From Cryptomeria japonica (lineage: Eukaryota; Streptophyta; Pinopsida; Cupressales; Cupressaceae): a stretch of DNA of 64,000 bases. Below the pieces are notes generated by a model. That model was given only the letters and a program-made list of their open reading frames with translations. It was not told the origin of the DNA and did not search any database. Shown here in pieces: positions 34,527-46,879 of this stretch. Location: contig NC_081413.1 of NCBI RefSeq assembly GCF_030272615.1, forward strand, positions 602,828,709 to 602,892,708, given 5' to 3'. Made by a program: the position numbers and the translations under genes. The first letter of the stretch is position 1; each line of letters starts with the position of its first letter.

Positions 34527-36120
34527 TTATTTTTCTATCTCTGTCAGAGATTCTTCTAGGTGTATGTTTTTGGCTGCTTCTGTTGTACCAATGTTGATTG
34601 ATTGAGTAGGCTCAATCAATATGGGTGATCGATCTTGATAATGTTCAAGAAGAGTGTCAAGTCTCCCATCTTTAGGTGCCTTAAAAAGGTTTTCACCTGC
34701 AAATGCATCCTTTATTTTTACTTTTTTGTGATCTAGTGCTCCCATTGACTGGTTTTCAGCAATAGATCTTTTATTTCATTCATTTTTGCAACTGAGAGAC
34801 TTGGCACTCCCCTGTATGAAGATGTCATTACCTCATTCACTGGTAGAGTCTATTTCTGGGTTAATGGTACACGAGTAATAGATAATGGAATCATCGTTTG
34901 GGAAAATTGGGATGTCATGATTTTCAAGTTCATCCCAGTCTGAGGCCAGGAAAGAGAAGTGATAAAGAGTCATTGGGTGGGTCGAGTTCAGTTGCTATAA
35001 GTGTCAGGATGGAGGTATCATCGTGGTTGACCAAGATATTAAATAAGTTACTGATTTTGTTGAGGTCTTCGATGGTATCATCTTCTGTGTAAATTTGCTT
35101 GTAATGTCGCTGCTCATTTTCCTTGGCGTCATAGATATTTTGTGGACCAAATTCAAGTAGTCTAGGTTTTGTGCCTTGTTCTTCTTGAGAAATGGGTGTA
35201 TGACTGTCATTGGTAGCAATATCTTCAGTAACATTGTAACAGCTGCCCCATTCATATTCATTTGAATCATTCTTGGAGGTATTATCCCAAATTCTTGCAG
35301 TGTTGTGGACTTGTATGTTGTAGGGTGAAAACAGGTTCTTGATGATTGATACTAGTCTGATAGTTTTCTCTGGTTCTGTATCAGATCCTGCTTCTACTCT
35401 TTGCATTTGCTCATATATTGTCTCTCCTCAGGGAGTAATGATGTTGTTAGGGGGTGTTTCTTCTTTGTTTGAAACAGGTTCTTGAACATGATGTAGCTCG
35501 ATTGAAGGTGCTTCTGCCTTTTGAATGACTGATTGCTCTTGATGTTTTGCTTTTTCCTTGCATTCACGTTCCTTGCGTATCGTTTATGTTGATTCAAATA
35601 GTGCCTCCTGCCATGAGGCCTCCTTGTATTTCTTCTTTGCCTTCCACTGGAGTTTTCGATATTTATTTGGTGGCCTCTTTGGTTGTAGAGTGTGTTCATA
35701 GCCCATTCTTGTTTTGTCTTTACAAAATTGTGAAGGAGGATCTATTGGTTCTGTGAACCCTTCCTGCCGCTCGCCGATAGGTCCTTTGCCATTGTATCCC
35801 ATCTATTGCATGATTAGGTAGCTTTTTCCATATAGTTGTGTTGGTATAGCTACTTCTATAGTAGCTGCTTTGACTTCCTCTTCATCCTTGTATAGCCAAC
35901 TAAGGATGTCTTTTTCCTCTGATTCGTGAGCTAGTGTGCCTAGTTGAATAAACTTGACATCAAACTTGGTGATGGGCTGTGTTGCTTGAAGTATTGATTT
36001 TGAAGGTAGCCCATGAGATTTACGCGATACTGGCAAGTTGATTAAACACAAGGGTTCCAAAGAGCACTCTCCCATGCCTTGTTCTTTGGTTTTCATCTTC
36101 TATTTGAAATCAATAGATAA
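34527..36120 (-). pseudogene. Gypsy-2 spacer with G-patch-like segment
   Basis: A segment near 35740-35810 reads MGYNGKGPIGERQEGFTEPI, which resembles the glycine-rich G-patch found after protease in Tat-type elements. The rest is acidic and low in recognisable motifs. It matches in position the spacer at 12896-14000 of Gypsy-1. Confidence 0.6.
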
Positions 36121-36219
36121 AGATTTAGGCTTTTCTTGCTAAAGATCTGGTGCTAAGGAACTTTGTTTTTCTCTATTATGTGGAACCAAACTGTCTTGGG
36201 CTGCCCCCATAGCATTACA

Positions 36220-36630
36220 ATTTTGAAAAGGGTTATGATCTGCTGATATAAAAATCTCTTGCCCATTGTATGGGAACTTAACACACTAGTGATAAGTTAA
36301 GGGTACTGCTTGCATTTCGCGTATCAAAGGTCAACCTAATAGGATATTATATGTGAGGTTTATGTCTAGGACTTGGCACATAGTGTCCTTTTGTATTGGT
36401 CCCACTTGAATTAGCAACACCATTGTTCCTTTGGATGATCGTTCTTCATCATTATATGCTTTGATAGTGATCTTTTTACGTGGATCAATAGATTGTTCAG
36501 AGAAGCCCAATGCACAGATAAGTTTTAAGGTACAAATATTGAGTCTAGCTCCTCCATCTATTAATACTCATTTGACTCGATGTTTGTAGACCAAGACTTC
36601 AATGTGGAGTGGAGTATTGTGTGGATGGCT
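36220..36630 (-). pseudogene. Gypsy-2 aspartic protease
   Basis: The active-site segment reads VLIDGGARLNICTL near 36520-36570, as in Tat proteases, where Ser or Ala is usual in place of the Arg. LTYNILLG follows about 75 residues later, as in retropepsins. The enzyme would cut the gag-pol polyprotein. A TAG or TGA occurs just before and after, and the frame differs from the neighbours. Confidence 0.75.
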
Positions 36631-36706
36631 TAATGAAATATTATCCTGTTCAAAAAAGGTGAGATTATGAGGCCCTGTCATGTGAGCCACCATGGCTTGG
36701 AATTTG

Positions 36707-37735
36707 TCAGTATCCAGATACTGGGGTACATTTTTTTTCCAATAGTGCTTGTTCCAAGATGTCTTTGTGTTTTGGTGAAAGTTTCAGCAACTCAAGTATA
36801 GATATTTGAGCATGAGTTTTGCGCACTTGACTGACCAGGTCATATTGAATATTGGGTATGGTGTTTGTTGCTGATGTATGTCCCTTCAAGATATATTTTT
36901 GAGCTCTGGTGGTTACATTGATTGATTCATGTTCGTGTTTGTCCATGATTGTAATAACATTTACTTGATTGTCCTTAGCTGATATATGATTGATGGTGTT
37001 ATTGTATATGTGATTGATACGAGGTCCACGTGTATTTTTTGAAGTTGACGCTCCATCCTTGTTGTAGTTTGGAAGATGATTCTTAAAGGCACCATGGTCA
37101 CCATTTGTCTTGAGACCATCGACTATTAAATCGCCTCTATCAATCATGCCTTGAACAATGTTTTTCAGTCTCATGCAGTCATTTGTTTGATGTCCTTTGT
37201 TTTGATGAAAATCACAAGTGTGAGTCATTCCACCAGGAAGGTTTGATTTGTGGTTCAAAGTTGTTGATTGCTAGTAAGGAGATAATTTTGTTTGCCAGGA
37301 GTTCTCTGAATGCTAACTCCAATGATTTCCCTAAGGGTGTGTAGATGCATCTTGTAAAGTTGTTGGTGTTACCTCGTGAGTTTGTATTAGGTCCTTGATT
37401 TATGTTATTGTCTTGGGTATTATTGGTGTTGTTTGTGTTAAGATGGTATTGATTTGTAGTTGGTGCATAAGTGTTAGTACCTTGGTTAGCACCCTTTTTT
37501 ATTCTTGGTAGCTTGAGGATTACCTGATAAAGCTAACACCAGTTGTTTGGATTTCACATCATTAGTTTTGTTTCCTCCTTCATTTCTGGTATTTTTGTTT
37601 CTGGTCGAGAACCTAGATTTGTCTAAGTTGTTGTTGTTTTGGTTATTGTAATTAGAGCTGGATGAATTTGTCCCTTCTTTGAGAAATTTCAATGTTCCTT
37701 TCTTGACACATGCCTCCTCTACTTGGATTCCATTT
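36707..37735 (-). pseudogene. Gypsy-2 gag, C-terminal half
   Basis: It begins at the junction with IQVEEACVKKGTLKFLKEG and is followed by an Asn-rich linker. The segment near 37215-37330 has the PSWWND-like spacing of Tat gags. A CX2HX4HX4C knuckle (CDFHQNKGHQTNDC) lies at about 37170-37212. Frameshifts occur between 37486 and 37258. The N-terminal capsid domain is missing here and may be the piece at 52789-53970. Confidence 0.8.
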
Positions 37736-38170
37736 TGAATAAGGTAGGCCAATAGTATCTAGCCCAGATTATCTTACTAGCAGTTGTCGTAGCAGAGTAA
37801 TGGCCCCCACATACTCCATCATGCATTTCAATCAATATCTGTTTAGCTTGGAATTCATCCACACACATTAGCAATTCTCCATCTCTTTTTCTCGAGAACA
37901 AATCACCTTGAATGAGCACATATTTTTGTGACTTGAGTTTCAAAGTTCATTTCTGATTATGTGTCATTCCTTCTAAGAATGCAACATCTCTTAGGAATCG
38001 GACTATCTCTGAGTACCAAGGTTGTCTTTCAATACTAGTGACTGAAGTATCTTTGACTTCAACATTATGTATTTCAACATTTAGAAGATTAGACTCAGTC
38101 ATGAGCTTAGCCAGACCTAAACCTCTCACCAATTTGGTGATCTTTATTTCCAAGTCAAATTCTTGGATTC
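37735..38170 (-). pseudogene. Gypsy-3 integrase, N-terminal fragment
   Basis: RKRDGELLMCVDEFQA leads to the zinc-binding His pair (EMHDG, GGHYSA) and then RYYWPTLFK, where the sequence breaks. The Cys pair and the catalytic core are absent. It follows the RNase H directly with no second RNase H between. Confidence 0.85.
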
Positions 38171-39440
38171 TATTGATCCATCTGCATCTTTTTCCTGTAA
38201 CTTCAGACTAGGACAGAATATCCTTAACGGTAGCATGTGGGACATAAGCAATAATATCTGCATTTACTAGATATGGCCTAAAAGCCTTGACAGCATTAAC
38301 TAGAGCATAAGCTTGTTTCTCCATGGTTTCATACTTAAATTCTACTGCTTGCAAAGACTTGTTGTAGAAAGCTATGGGATGTTCATATCCCTCATTATCC
38401 TTTTGTAAAAATACTATAGCTACTGTATGATACGAAGCAAAAGAGAACAGAGAAAAGGACTTACTATAATCAAGAGACTTTAACACTGGTGCTTCCTAAA
38501 TGGCCTTCTTAATTTCAGCAAAAGCTTCTGAGGCTTCTTGATCCCAACAAAATTTGGCATCCTTCTTGAGCAACTTGATAATGGGCTTCACTATCTCTAC
38601 AAAGTTTTCAATGAACCTCCTAACAAAATTCACTTTGCATAGAAAGGATTACCTTTAACATTATTTGGTTCAAACACTTTGTTTATTGCTTCAATTCTTT
38701 CAGGGTCTATTCTTATCCCTTCCTTGGAAATGATGTGTCCTAGTAGTTTTCCTTCAGTGACCCCAAAATGACATTTCTTGGGATTTAACGACACATCAAA
38801 TTCCAAGGCTTTATTGAACACCTTTTCCAAATGTCCACAATGATCATCAGCCCTTTTGGAGAAACAAGTTAGATCATCTGGATAAACCACCATGATGATA
38901 TTAATGAATTCTTTGAAGGCTACATCCATGGCTCTCTAAAATGTAGCTCCAGCATTTTTCAGTCCGAATGGCATTCTCAATAGACATATGTTCCCCATGG
39001 AGTAGTGAAGGCAATTTTCAACTGTTCAGATTCCTTCACTAACACTTGATTGTATCCTGAAATACCATCCATCATGGACAAAAGATCACAACCTGTTACT
39101 CTCTGCAACATAGCTTCCATATTGGGAGAAGAGTAATTGTCCTTTAAAGAAGCAACATTTAAATTTCTGAAATCTACACACAATCTAATGTCCCCATTCT
39201 TCTTCCTTATTGGGACCAGATTGGAGACCCATGAAGAATGTCTTATAGGTTTGATAATCCCCCCTTCTCTTAATTTAGTCAACTCTTGCTGCATCTTAGT
39301 TTCTAACAGGGGATTAATAGGTCTTTACTTCTGTCTGAAAGGCTTAGCATATGGAAGTAGAGGAACTTCATGCTGAAAAAGATCTTGTCTATACGCCTTT
39401 AGGTCTTCATAAGACCAAGCAAAAACATGTTTATATTTCT
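38170..39440 (-). pseudogene. Gypsy-3 reverse transcriptase and RNase H
   Basis: KHVFAWSYEDL near 39420 is the usual pre-RT motif. EGGIIKPIRHSSWVSNLVPI, IRLCVDFRNLN and DGISGYNQV follow. The catalytic motif reads YPDD at 38873-38884, where Tyr-Met/Val-Asp-Asp is expected. RNase H (HPIAFYNKSL, MEKQAYALV) ends near 38208. At least three frameshifts are present, so this copy is dead. Confidence 0.9.
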
Positions 39441-39479
39441 TCAATAAGCTAATAAGATTAGCCCTGACATGAGGGGGTA

Positions 39480-40403
39480 ATTTCTTCCCAATATATACTT
39501 AGGGGATGATTCAGTCCCCAAGTTTACCTCCTCTAATTCTTCCAACTCGGTGGTAGACTGCTGATGTAAGTGACTATCATTATAACTGAACATGCTTTCC
39601 AGCTCTACCAGCCCTTTAGGTATTTCATTGGTTTCCAACTGGACCAAGTCATTTCCAAACATTGTTTCCCTACTGTCAACCACCTCCACCAGTGCATTGC
39701 AATCAATCTTTTGTCCATCATAATCATCAACACATTGGATGAACCTAAGCATATCTTCATCATCAGCAAAAACTTGCCAATTATACACATTATCAGGGAT
39801 GGCAGGCCTAGATTTTATTTCCACAATGGAAATGTCGGTTAGGGTTGCATCATCATTTTTTAATGCAACATTAGCTAGGAAATCTGCCATAATATTCTTT
39901 GATCGCTCTATCCAATTAATAGAAAATGCACTAAAATGCTCAATAACATCCCAAACTGCATGTTTATATCTCTTTAATCTATCATTCTTGGATGCATATT
40001 TGGATCTTACCTGAGAGACAACCAATTCTGAATCCCCTAACACTGTCAACAGCTAGATTCCATGCCTTTTTGCAACTTCAAGCCCCAGCAATAGAGCTTC
40101 ATACTATGCAATATTATTTGTGCACTGGAAAGCCAATAAGAAAGAATACTTAAAAGTTATACCTGATGGGGATACAAAAAGAACCCCTGCTCCAGATCCT
40201 TCTTTGGAGCAAGCTCCATCAAAATACATCTGCCATGAACCATACTATTGTGATTCTAATTCGACAACAATGGGGTCAGTATTCTTCAACTAAAGCAAAA
40301 TTGGTTGAACTCTAAAGTTATCAAGATCTACATCAATCATACAATTCAGCATATTAGGGTCTACATTTTCCATCACCCTAGGAGCACGTGGCTCTCTGTA
40401 CAA
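39480..40403 (-). pseudogene. Gypsy-3 archaeal-type RNase H placed before RT
   Basis: MYFDGACSKEGSGAG near 40220 is followed by YEALLLGL, LGDSELVVSQ and NIMADFLANVAL, the four acidic positions of RNase H. A linker of about 150 residues leads to the pre-RT motif. On the other side, once the solo LTR is removed, it joins protease directly. In Gypsy-1 and Gypsy-2 the same type of domain lies after RT. Stops interrupt it near 40110 and 40055, and a frameshift near 39480 separates it from RT. Confidence 0.88.
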
Positions 40404-41554
40404 TGATGAATACTAAGAGGGTTGCTGAATTAGTATGCCAAAAATCACTACACTAAAACACTTACACAGTCTAAAGATAAACCGGTAAAGCAGTCTAACA
40501 GTTAGACCGGTTACCACATTGGAAAACCAAAATGCGAATAAAGCATTCACCCACAAAAGCAATACAACCATAACACAAGATATTTGACATGGAAACCCAA
40601 CTGGGAAAAAGCATGGTGAGATGGAACTCACAAGTCACTATCTACAAAATAGAAACCGGACCGGTTAAGGTCTTACAATGTTCTTCACCAGAACAGATCA
40701 TGTTAGGAATCTCAATCTCTGTTAGGAGATAAGTCCGATTAAAGACTACCTTGTTAGAGGATTTTGGATTCACATGTCTGAACCACCTTGTTAGAGGATT
40801 TTACAAAGGCTTTGAGGCCTACCTGGTTAAGGGCTACAGACTTGTCAAAGATATGAGTAATCAACAAGTGTTTGATCTATCTGATAGCACAAACTGCTTG
40901 GTTAGATCCAGTATTGCTCATAGCTAATGCATTCCAGCATTACTTCAGTCTTCTCTATCTCTCTCACAGTTACAACTTGATCTTCTCAGATAAGATCATT
41001 CTCAACTTCCACCTTAAAACCCTAGCACGACATTAACCCTTTCAGCAACAACTTAAAACCCTAGACATGATGTCCTTTTAAAGGAATCTAATTTCATGTC
41101 GGTCTAATAGGATTACATTACAATTTCCTAGGTTCAATGAATCTAGACATACTCAGTAACATGACACAAGAAGCACCGTCAATGTGTCGGCACTGTCAAA
41201 CAATCAGTGGATTGGTAACTCATCACAAAATGTTGGTTGGTAACTCATCACAGAGTATTACCGGTTCATACAAAATACTGGTTGCCGGTTTGACAAAAAT
41301 GAAGACTGGTAAGAATTTGTTGTGCCGCTTTGCTCCCTTGTACCGCTTGTGATCTACGAACCGCTTGGGGTTGACATGCCGCTTCAGACCGGGAAACACA
41401 TTCTGCAAAATCACCACTAGTCTAAAGACTAGAATACAACATACCAGTTGGAACAAATACCGGTTGAGCATGAGCTCATACATATAAAGGGGATCTCAAT
41501 ACAAGTGTGTGTCCATCAATGACAATCACAACATAAACAACAAAAATGCCAACA
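40404..41554 (-). mobile_element. Solo Copia-type LTR in Gypsy-3, between protease and RNase H
   Basis: It begins TGATGAATAC and ends ATGCCAACA, flanked by tacaa at 40399-40403 and 41555-41559. It carries the Copia leader core near 40590-40630. Its removal joins protease and RNase H reading frames. Confidence 0.92.
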
Positions 41555-41935
41555 TACAACTTGACCCGATTTCCATTGATTGGAATGGTGGCATAAGATA
41601 AATCCAGTTGAACATTTCCTCCTACTGTTGCTGCCCACTGCCTGGATAACAACATACCATAATGGGGCTTGGTATCAGTAACAATAACATCCATTTTATA
41701 AGTTGCCTCAGGGAATGCTACTATTTTTACCTCAACATCTTTCATTGTACCTATCACAGGTACTTCCCTGTTATCCATAGCATAGCATTTTTCATATACA
41801 GTGGTTACTGACAGTCCTCATTCTTTCATAACACCGTAGGGCATTACATTAGCAGAAGCTCCTGAATCTATCATGCAGTTTTTTATCAACCGGTTGTTTA
41901 CTAACAAAGTAACATAGAAAGGATCTACCTATCAA
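41555..41935 (-). pseudogene. Gypsy-3 aspartic protease
   Basis: FYVTLLVNN leads to the active site MIDSGASANVMPYG (Asp-Ser-Gly at about 41858-41869). VIGTMKDVEV and HYGMLLSRQWAA follow, as in Ogre/Tat proteases. Two adjacent stops (TGA, TAG) near 41929-41934 and one TGA within interrupt it. Confidence 0.88.
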
Positions 41936-42824
41936 GGCTCTTGAGTAATGGTGGTTCCCACATAAACCTCTGGGGTTTGGAATTCTTGATCCTTTCCAAT
42001 TCTAGCCGAACCGGTGGGTAAGATTGTGTCACTGTCATATATACTAGAAAATAAAGACAAAGTTGCATCTCTATGTTCTTTAATCTTCAGTAATTCTACT
42101 AATGGGACAGTGACCTTCATTTGTGTAAGAGCTTGAGCCATGTCAAATGTAGAACTATTGCTTATTTCAATACTAGCTCTAACTCTTTCTGCCTTGAATT
42201 GACTTGTCTTTTTAACTGTGGCAGCTCCTTGTATATCACTGGTATTTTTATCCTTTGTACTCTTGGGTACATCTTTAACCTGTTCCTTCTTTTCTTGACC
42301 AATCTTAGGAACAGTAGTAGCACTACTTGCTACCCCCTTTTGGGTAATCTCTTTTATGAACATGGAACCAGGTTCACCCTGATCAGTGTCCTTCTTGGTG
42401 CTCCTTAAGTTATAATTGTGTTTTGCTTTGGCAATGGCGGCTTTGGTGAGGCTTTTAACTTCTTCCTCACTAGGCCTTCTAAGATGAACTTCTTCATCCT
42501 CAATTCTTACCACATTCAATGTAGGATGCCAATCCAAAGTTAGTTGTCCTTGAACAAACCTTTCATTGTCTACCACATCACTGTATTCACTTTGTATAGA
42601 CTCCTCATCACTTTCTATAATGGTTTCAAGCATATTAATGTCAGGCTCAGCTTCTTGTCTCATGGATTCTTCAAGGGCTTGAGCTATTACACATTGATGA
42701 GGAGAATGTGGTCCATCACAAGCAATACACCATGGAGTGTTTTCTATATTATGGACATTTTTCCCTTTTAAGGGATCTGGAGTATCCTAATTTTGGGCAA
42801 TTTTAGGCTTCTCATTCTGGGGTT
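41936..42824 (-). pseudogene. Gypsy-3 gag C-terminal part with zinc knuckle
   Basis: A CX2CX3HX4C knuckle (CIACDGPHSPHQC) lies at about 42689-42729. An acidic stretch and a linker rich in Lys and Thr lead to protease. It joins 43866 upstream when the solo LTR is removed. Confidence 0.8.
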
Positions 42825-43865
42825 TCTTGGTATTTTGGTATGGTTTTGTCATTGATGTCAACACCTACTAAATACACCTACTTTGGAGATCCAGCAACAT
42901 TCACTGACAAATAGTAAACTGTGCAACAGTTACCAGTATAATGTTCACTGGCAGGATATAATGTTCACCGGTACCTACAATGACATGGAAGACACTTGGT
43001 AATATCGAAGACATCATGTGGACACTTTATTTTGAAGTAATAATCATTGGTATACTCTTATTTGCATATTTTCTTTTACCGGCAAATAGGTCCAGGTTAT
43101 CTAGGGTTTCACCGGTAGGCTTATCTTTTCCAGATCAGCATGGCACGCTATGGAGATGATTTATTATTGTTGTAAATGCATTAAGCCGACATGTTCAATC
43201 GGTTATTGCATCGGATATTGTATTATTTGTAAAATATTTTTATTGTAATATCTTGTAGAGCCGACCTACTAAAATTGGTCTTAGGGTATGGTATAAATGT
43301 AAGATCTTATTTTTAAGATCAAGTGTGGAATGCGAAAAAGGATTGTGTGAAGGTATATGCGAGATTAAGCAAAGGTATACACAAAGACATCATTCGAAAG
43401 TGAAGTTAGGTTTTTGCAGAAGCATATCAGCATTACACCGGTACTGAATCTAGCATATGAAGATGCTATTTTGTACAATACATTCTTATTGGATTTAACC
43501 ATCCAACTATAGTTAGTGTGACTCCCATTTGTGATTGAGCAGTGAGCTCTAGGCTATTGGCCTTTCTGCATGTGCAGACCCCTCTTTGTACACTTACTAT
43601 CTGTAGTAGTATCATCTGATTGTGGATAAGGTTTCCCACCATGGTTTTTCCCCTTACAGGGTTTCCACGTACAAATATTGGTGTCATGTGTTGTGGATGA
43701 CTTTGTGTTTATGTTTCATGCATTAACTCTTACCAGTATAGCAATTTTCTGTTAACACTATTTACCGGCATACTTAACTATCTTACCGGTATTAAGCATT
43801 AAGTTGGTTAATAAGTTTTTGGTTTGAATTTATTTGACAACTGATTCACCCCTCCGGGACCTACA
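42825..43865 (+). mobile_element. Solo Copia-type LTR in Gypsy-3 gag, plus orientation
   Basis: It is flanked by gggtt at 42820-42824 and 43866-43870. It starts TCTTGG (a changed TGTTGG) and ends CCTACA. A TATA box TATAAAT lies at 43292-43298 and the sense leader core (ATGGTTTTTCCCC, GGGTTTCCACG) near 43640-43672. Confidence 0.9.
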
Positions 43866-45729
43866 GGGTTTGCCATCTTTCCAATTGGTATTATAAGGCA
43901 TGTCATGCAATCTAGGGGACCTATCCTGCCAGTTATAATAAGGTTTATCATTTTTGTTTACCTTGGCAGTCAGATCCTTCATAGAAATGACCAACTTCTC
44001 TATCTTGTCTTCCTCCTTAGGTGCTTTGCTAGGTTGTTGTTTTGTTTCTTGCCATAATCTACCATTTGTTCTTCTTCCTAACTTCCCGGATGCTTTTCTA
44101 TTACTTTCTACATTAATTGCAATTCTAAAAGCATCTCTCAAGTTATGTGGATTTTTATCCCTTAGGATATAGGCCATCTTAGAATCAAATGCATTGTAGT
44201 AGGTATTTAAACACATATTATCATCTAACCTCATCACCTGATACAATCTATGCATACCTTTTTGGAATCTAGCATTAAAATCAGTGACCATTTCATTGTC
44301 AGACTTTTTGATGTTATTAAATTCATTGAGCATAAAGCTCGCATTTGTTTTATCACCATATTGCTCTTGAAAACAATTTTTAAAATCTTCCCATGACCCA
44401 ATGCTATTAACTGGAAGACCTCTGTACCAATCTCTTGCATCATCAACCAGGGACTGAACAAACAGTTTCATGATGACATCTTCATCCACTATCTCATAAT
44501 CATTTATTAGGTCCCCAAAAGATTTTAGATGTTCCTCAGCACTAATTGCATTGTTTCCAACAAATTTATGGAGTTTGTCCCTTAACTCAGTAGGAACATG
44601 GTTAGGATATCCTAGGATCCCATCAAAAAACAATTGTCTATATTGTTCTAAATTGATTGGTCTCCTTTGAAAAGGGGGAGCAACATTATTATTTCCCATG
44701 TTCATTCTGGCTTTTGGAATTAAGGACTGAGATACTTGGCCATGCTGATTGTTCACAGGGGTTTGACTCATTGATGCAGTATTAGTAGGCACATTAGGTT
44801 GAATCTTAATTGGGGGAAGGGAAATTTGTTGAGGGTCAGGCTTATTAAGATCTTCTGATGGAAACGTGATAGGGGGAGCTTTTAAGCACCTAATTTTTCT
44901 CTTCACTTCCTGATTTGCTGCTTCCAACTCAGCTTTCTCTAGTTCCATTTGGAGATCCTCTTTTTCTTTCCTCATTCTTTCCATCTCTCTCTCATGTGCT
45001 GACAACCTATGAGAAATCTCTTTTGCACTTTTAGATCCGATTTCCATCATCTACCCATTTTTATTTTTCCTTAGCTAGCACCTCAAGATCAGCTATCTGT
45101 CTAAGAAGCCTATCTCTCTCCATTAATTTAGCTTTGACTTCCTTCTCCTTATTTGCTTCCTTTTGGGCTCTTAGGGAGATTAAATGGTGAACTCTCCTAT
45201 TCAAGTCTTCAATCTCTTGGGACACTTTATCTTCATAAGGGAAATTTTCCTCAGAATCAGATATATTGACTTGATCTATGTCAATCAAACTAATGTTCCC
45301 ATAGATTGTTCTAGGCACAAAATGTCTAATTGCGTTTGAACTGGTCCTATCTCTTGCAGAGGCACTAAAATGGGATAAATCTTGATTTAAAGCAGGTGCA
45401 TTATCAATATTTCCAAACAATCCAGAATGGAAACCTAATATATCATGTTTAGAATCTCTGGAAGAAGAATTAGACTTTGCATAAACAAGTCGAATGAGCA
45501 TCTTACCGGTATTATTCTTCTTTTGTACCCAAGCAGTATTTGATGGTTCGTGGAGCACTGATCTCTTCTGACCTCTTTGTGACTGCTCTAGCAAACCTTC
45601 TTGCAAAGTTTCATGAGGATGCTTCTTCATGAATGATCTGGTGTTTTTTCCTCCTTGCATTGTGCTTGTCTTCTTTTCTTTTTTGTACTTCACAAGGACT
45701 GGTTCCAAGATAACAGATTCGCCACCCAA
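43866..45729 (-). pseudogene. Gypsy-3 gag, N-terminal part and capsid domain
   Basis: A start at 45729 opens a basic region ending in a coiled coil (about 45060-45220). After a frame change near 45055 a second coiled coil (44900-45040) is followed by the retrotransposon capsid domain: ISAEEHLKSFGDLINDYEI, FVQSLVDDARDWYRGLP and WEDFKNCFQEQYGD. The order matches Ogre/Tat gags. The start is about 190 bp from the primer site. Confidence 0.85.
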
Positions 45730-45916
45730 CTATGGGAATTATGAAAACAAGCTTTGAAAAATGTCAAAAATCTTTAGACCAGAATCATATATCAAAGGAA
45801 AACATAGGGAACTTCCAGATAAAGACCTCCCAGCACCACTGCTATATTCACTAACACACAATGATTTTCTTTATAAATTTAAACACAAGTCTGCGTCTGA
45901 ATCCTTATTATGACTC

Positions 45917-45934
45917 TCCCCAGTAGAGTCGCCA
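45917..45934 (-). other. Primer binding site of Gypsy-3 (tRNA-Arg type)
   Basis: The minus strand reads TGGCGACTCTACTGGGGA. From memory of plant tRNA-Arg this is complementary to its 3' end with one mismatch, and tRNA-Arg priming is typical of Ogre elements. Four bases separate it from the LTR. Confidence 0.8.
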
Positions 45935-46387
45935 CTTTTGTTGTCTTCAAAATCTGATTCACTTCAACATCCTTAAAATGATATGATAACTCTGTGTGCA
46001 GAAGAGATATTAAAGAGAAGGAAAATTCCAGGACAACATATGACAAGGTTTGATTTAACCTTCTACACTTCGGACCTACTCAAAGTCCAGGCGGGTATAC
46101 CTTTGTGAACTAAATTCACACTTTTTAAAAGATAAATCCATAGCAAACCAGTCTAGAAAACCAGTGGATCTAATCACCTTAAAACTAACTGAAACAAAAG
46201 AATGAAAATTGTACTCATATTCAGTATTGATCTACAAAACATGTAATAGACAACCTTGATTTATACCAGTGCCTTATCCAAGGTCACAGAGTCATCTAAG
46301 TTCAAACAATACTCCCACAATCCAATATCTCTACATATCCCATTAGTTCGGCTTCTGTAGATCCCTATATATGCCTGACACACATCA

Positions 46388-46394
46388 GAATTTA
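46388..46394 (-). promoter_or_regulatory. AATAAA-type polyadenylation word in the Gypsy-3 LTR
   Basis: The minus strand reads GAATAAATTCTG about 390 bp after the TATA-like box at 46778 and before the LTR end, a suitable place for 3' end formation. Confidence 0.35.
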
Positions 46395-46777
46395 TTCATA
46401 CCCAATTAAACTATGCTCATCAAGATTCAAAATATCTCACAAGGAATTTACTTTTAGAAGTGAATCCTGCATATTTAATTCCCCTCCTGAAGAGAAAAGC
46501 TAAGAAACATAACTACTGAAAGTTGCCTTACAACCCCTATTCAAACGAAATAACCCTGGATTATTTAGAATGAAATAGTAAACACTTGTAAACACATTTG
46601 AAGACAACACAAAGTTCTAACTCAAAACTAATGGTCTGTATATTGATATTTTCTTCAAAAAAGTATTACAAGAAACCTTTGAATATTCTCCATTAAAACT
46701 TGGAAAAGGTCACATAAATTTCTGCAGCGTTTTCTTACAATTCTTTGCGATCCTTTTTTCTACTAGTCCTGGTATCC

Positions 46778-46786
46778 ATTTATAAC
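46778..46786 (-). promoter_or_regulatory. TATA-like box of the Gypsy-3 LTR
   Basis: GTTATAAATGG on the minus strand lies about 100 bp after the end of the U3 reading frame and about 840 bp before the LTR end. Confidence 0.45.
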
Positions 46787-46879
46787 AACATGGATGCACA
46801 TAGCTTCAGACTTTCCTAGGAGAATTTGTTACAATTATTGCTTCTCAAGAAGAAGTTACAAAACCTTTTACAAAAATGG

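Larger units (their letters stand above)
24660..37735 (-). mobile_element. Gypsy-2: Tat-lineage element, left (3') part
   Basis: From the 3' end it holds an LTR, polypurine tract, antisense PMD gene, integrase, RNase H pair, RT, spacer, protease and the C-terminal half of gag. It is the same kind of element as Gypsy-1 but keeps gag and protease. It stops inside gag at a junction with Gypsy-3 integrase. The gag N-terminal half at 52789-53970 may be its continuation, which would make Gypsy-2 the outer element of the whole right block. Confidence 0.85.

Noticed and set aside
45901-45938. A tRNA-like sequence
   Set aside because: Only 18 bases match the end of tRNA-Arg. This is a primer binding site, not a tRNA gene.
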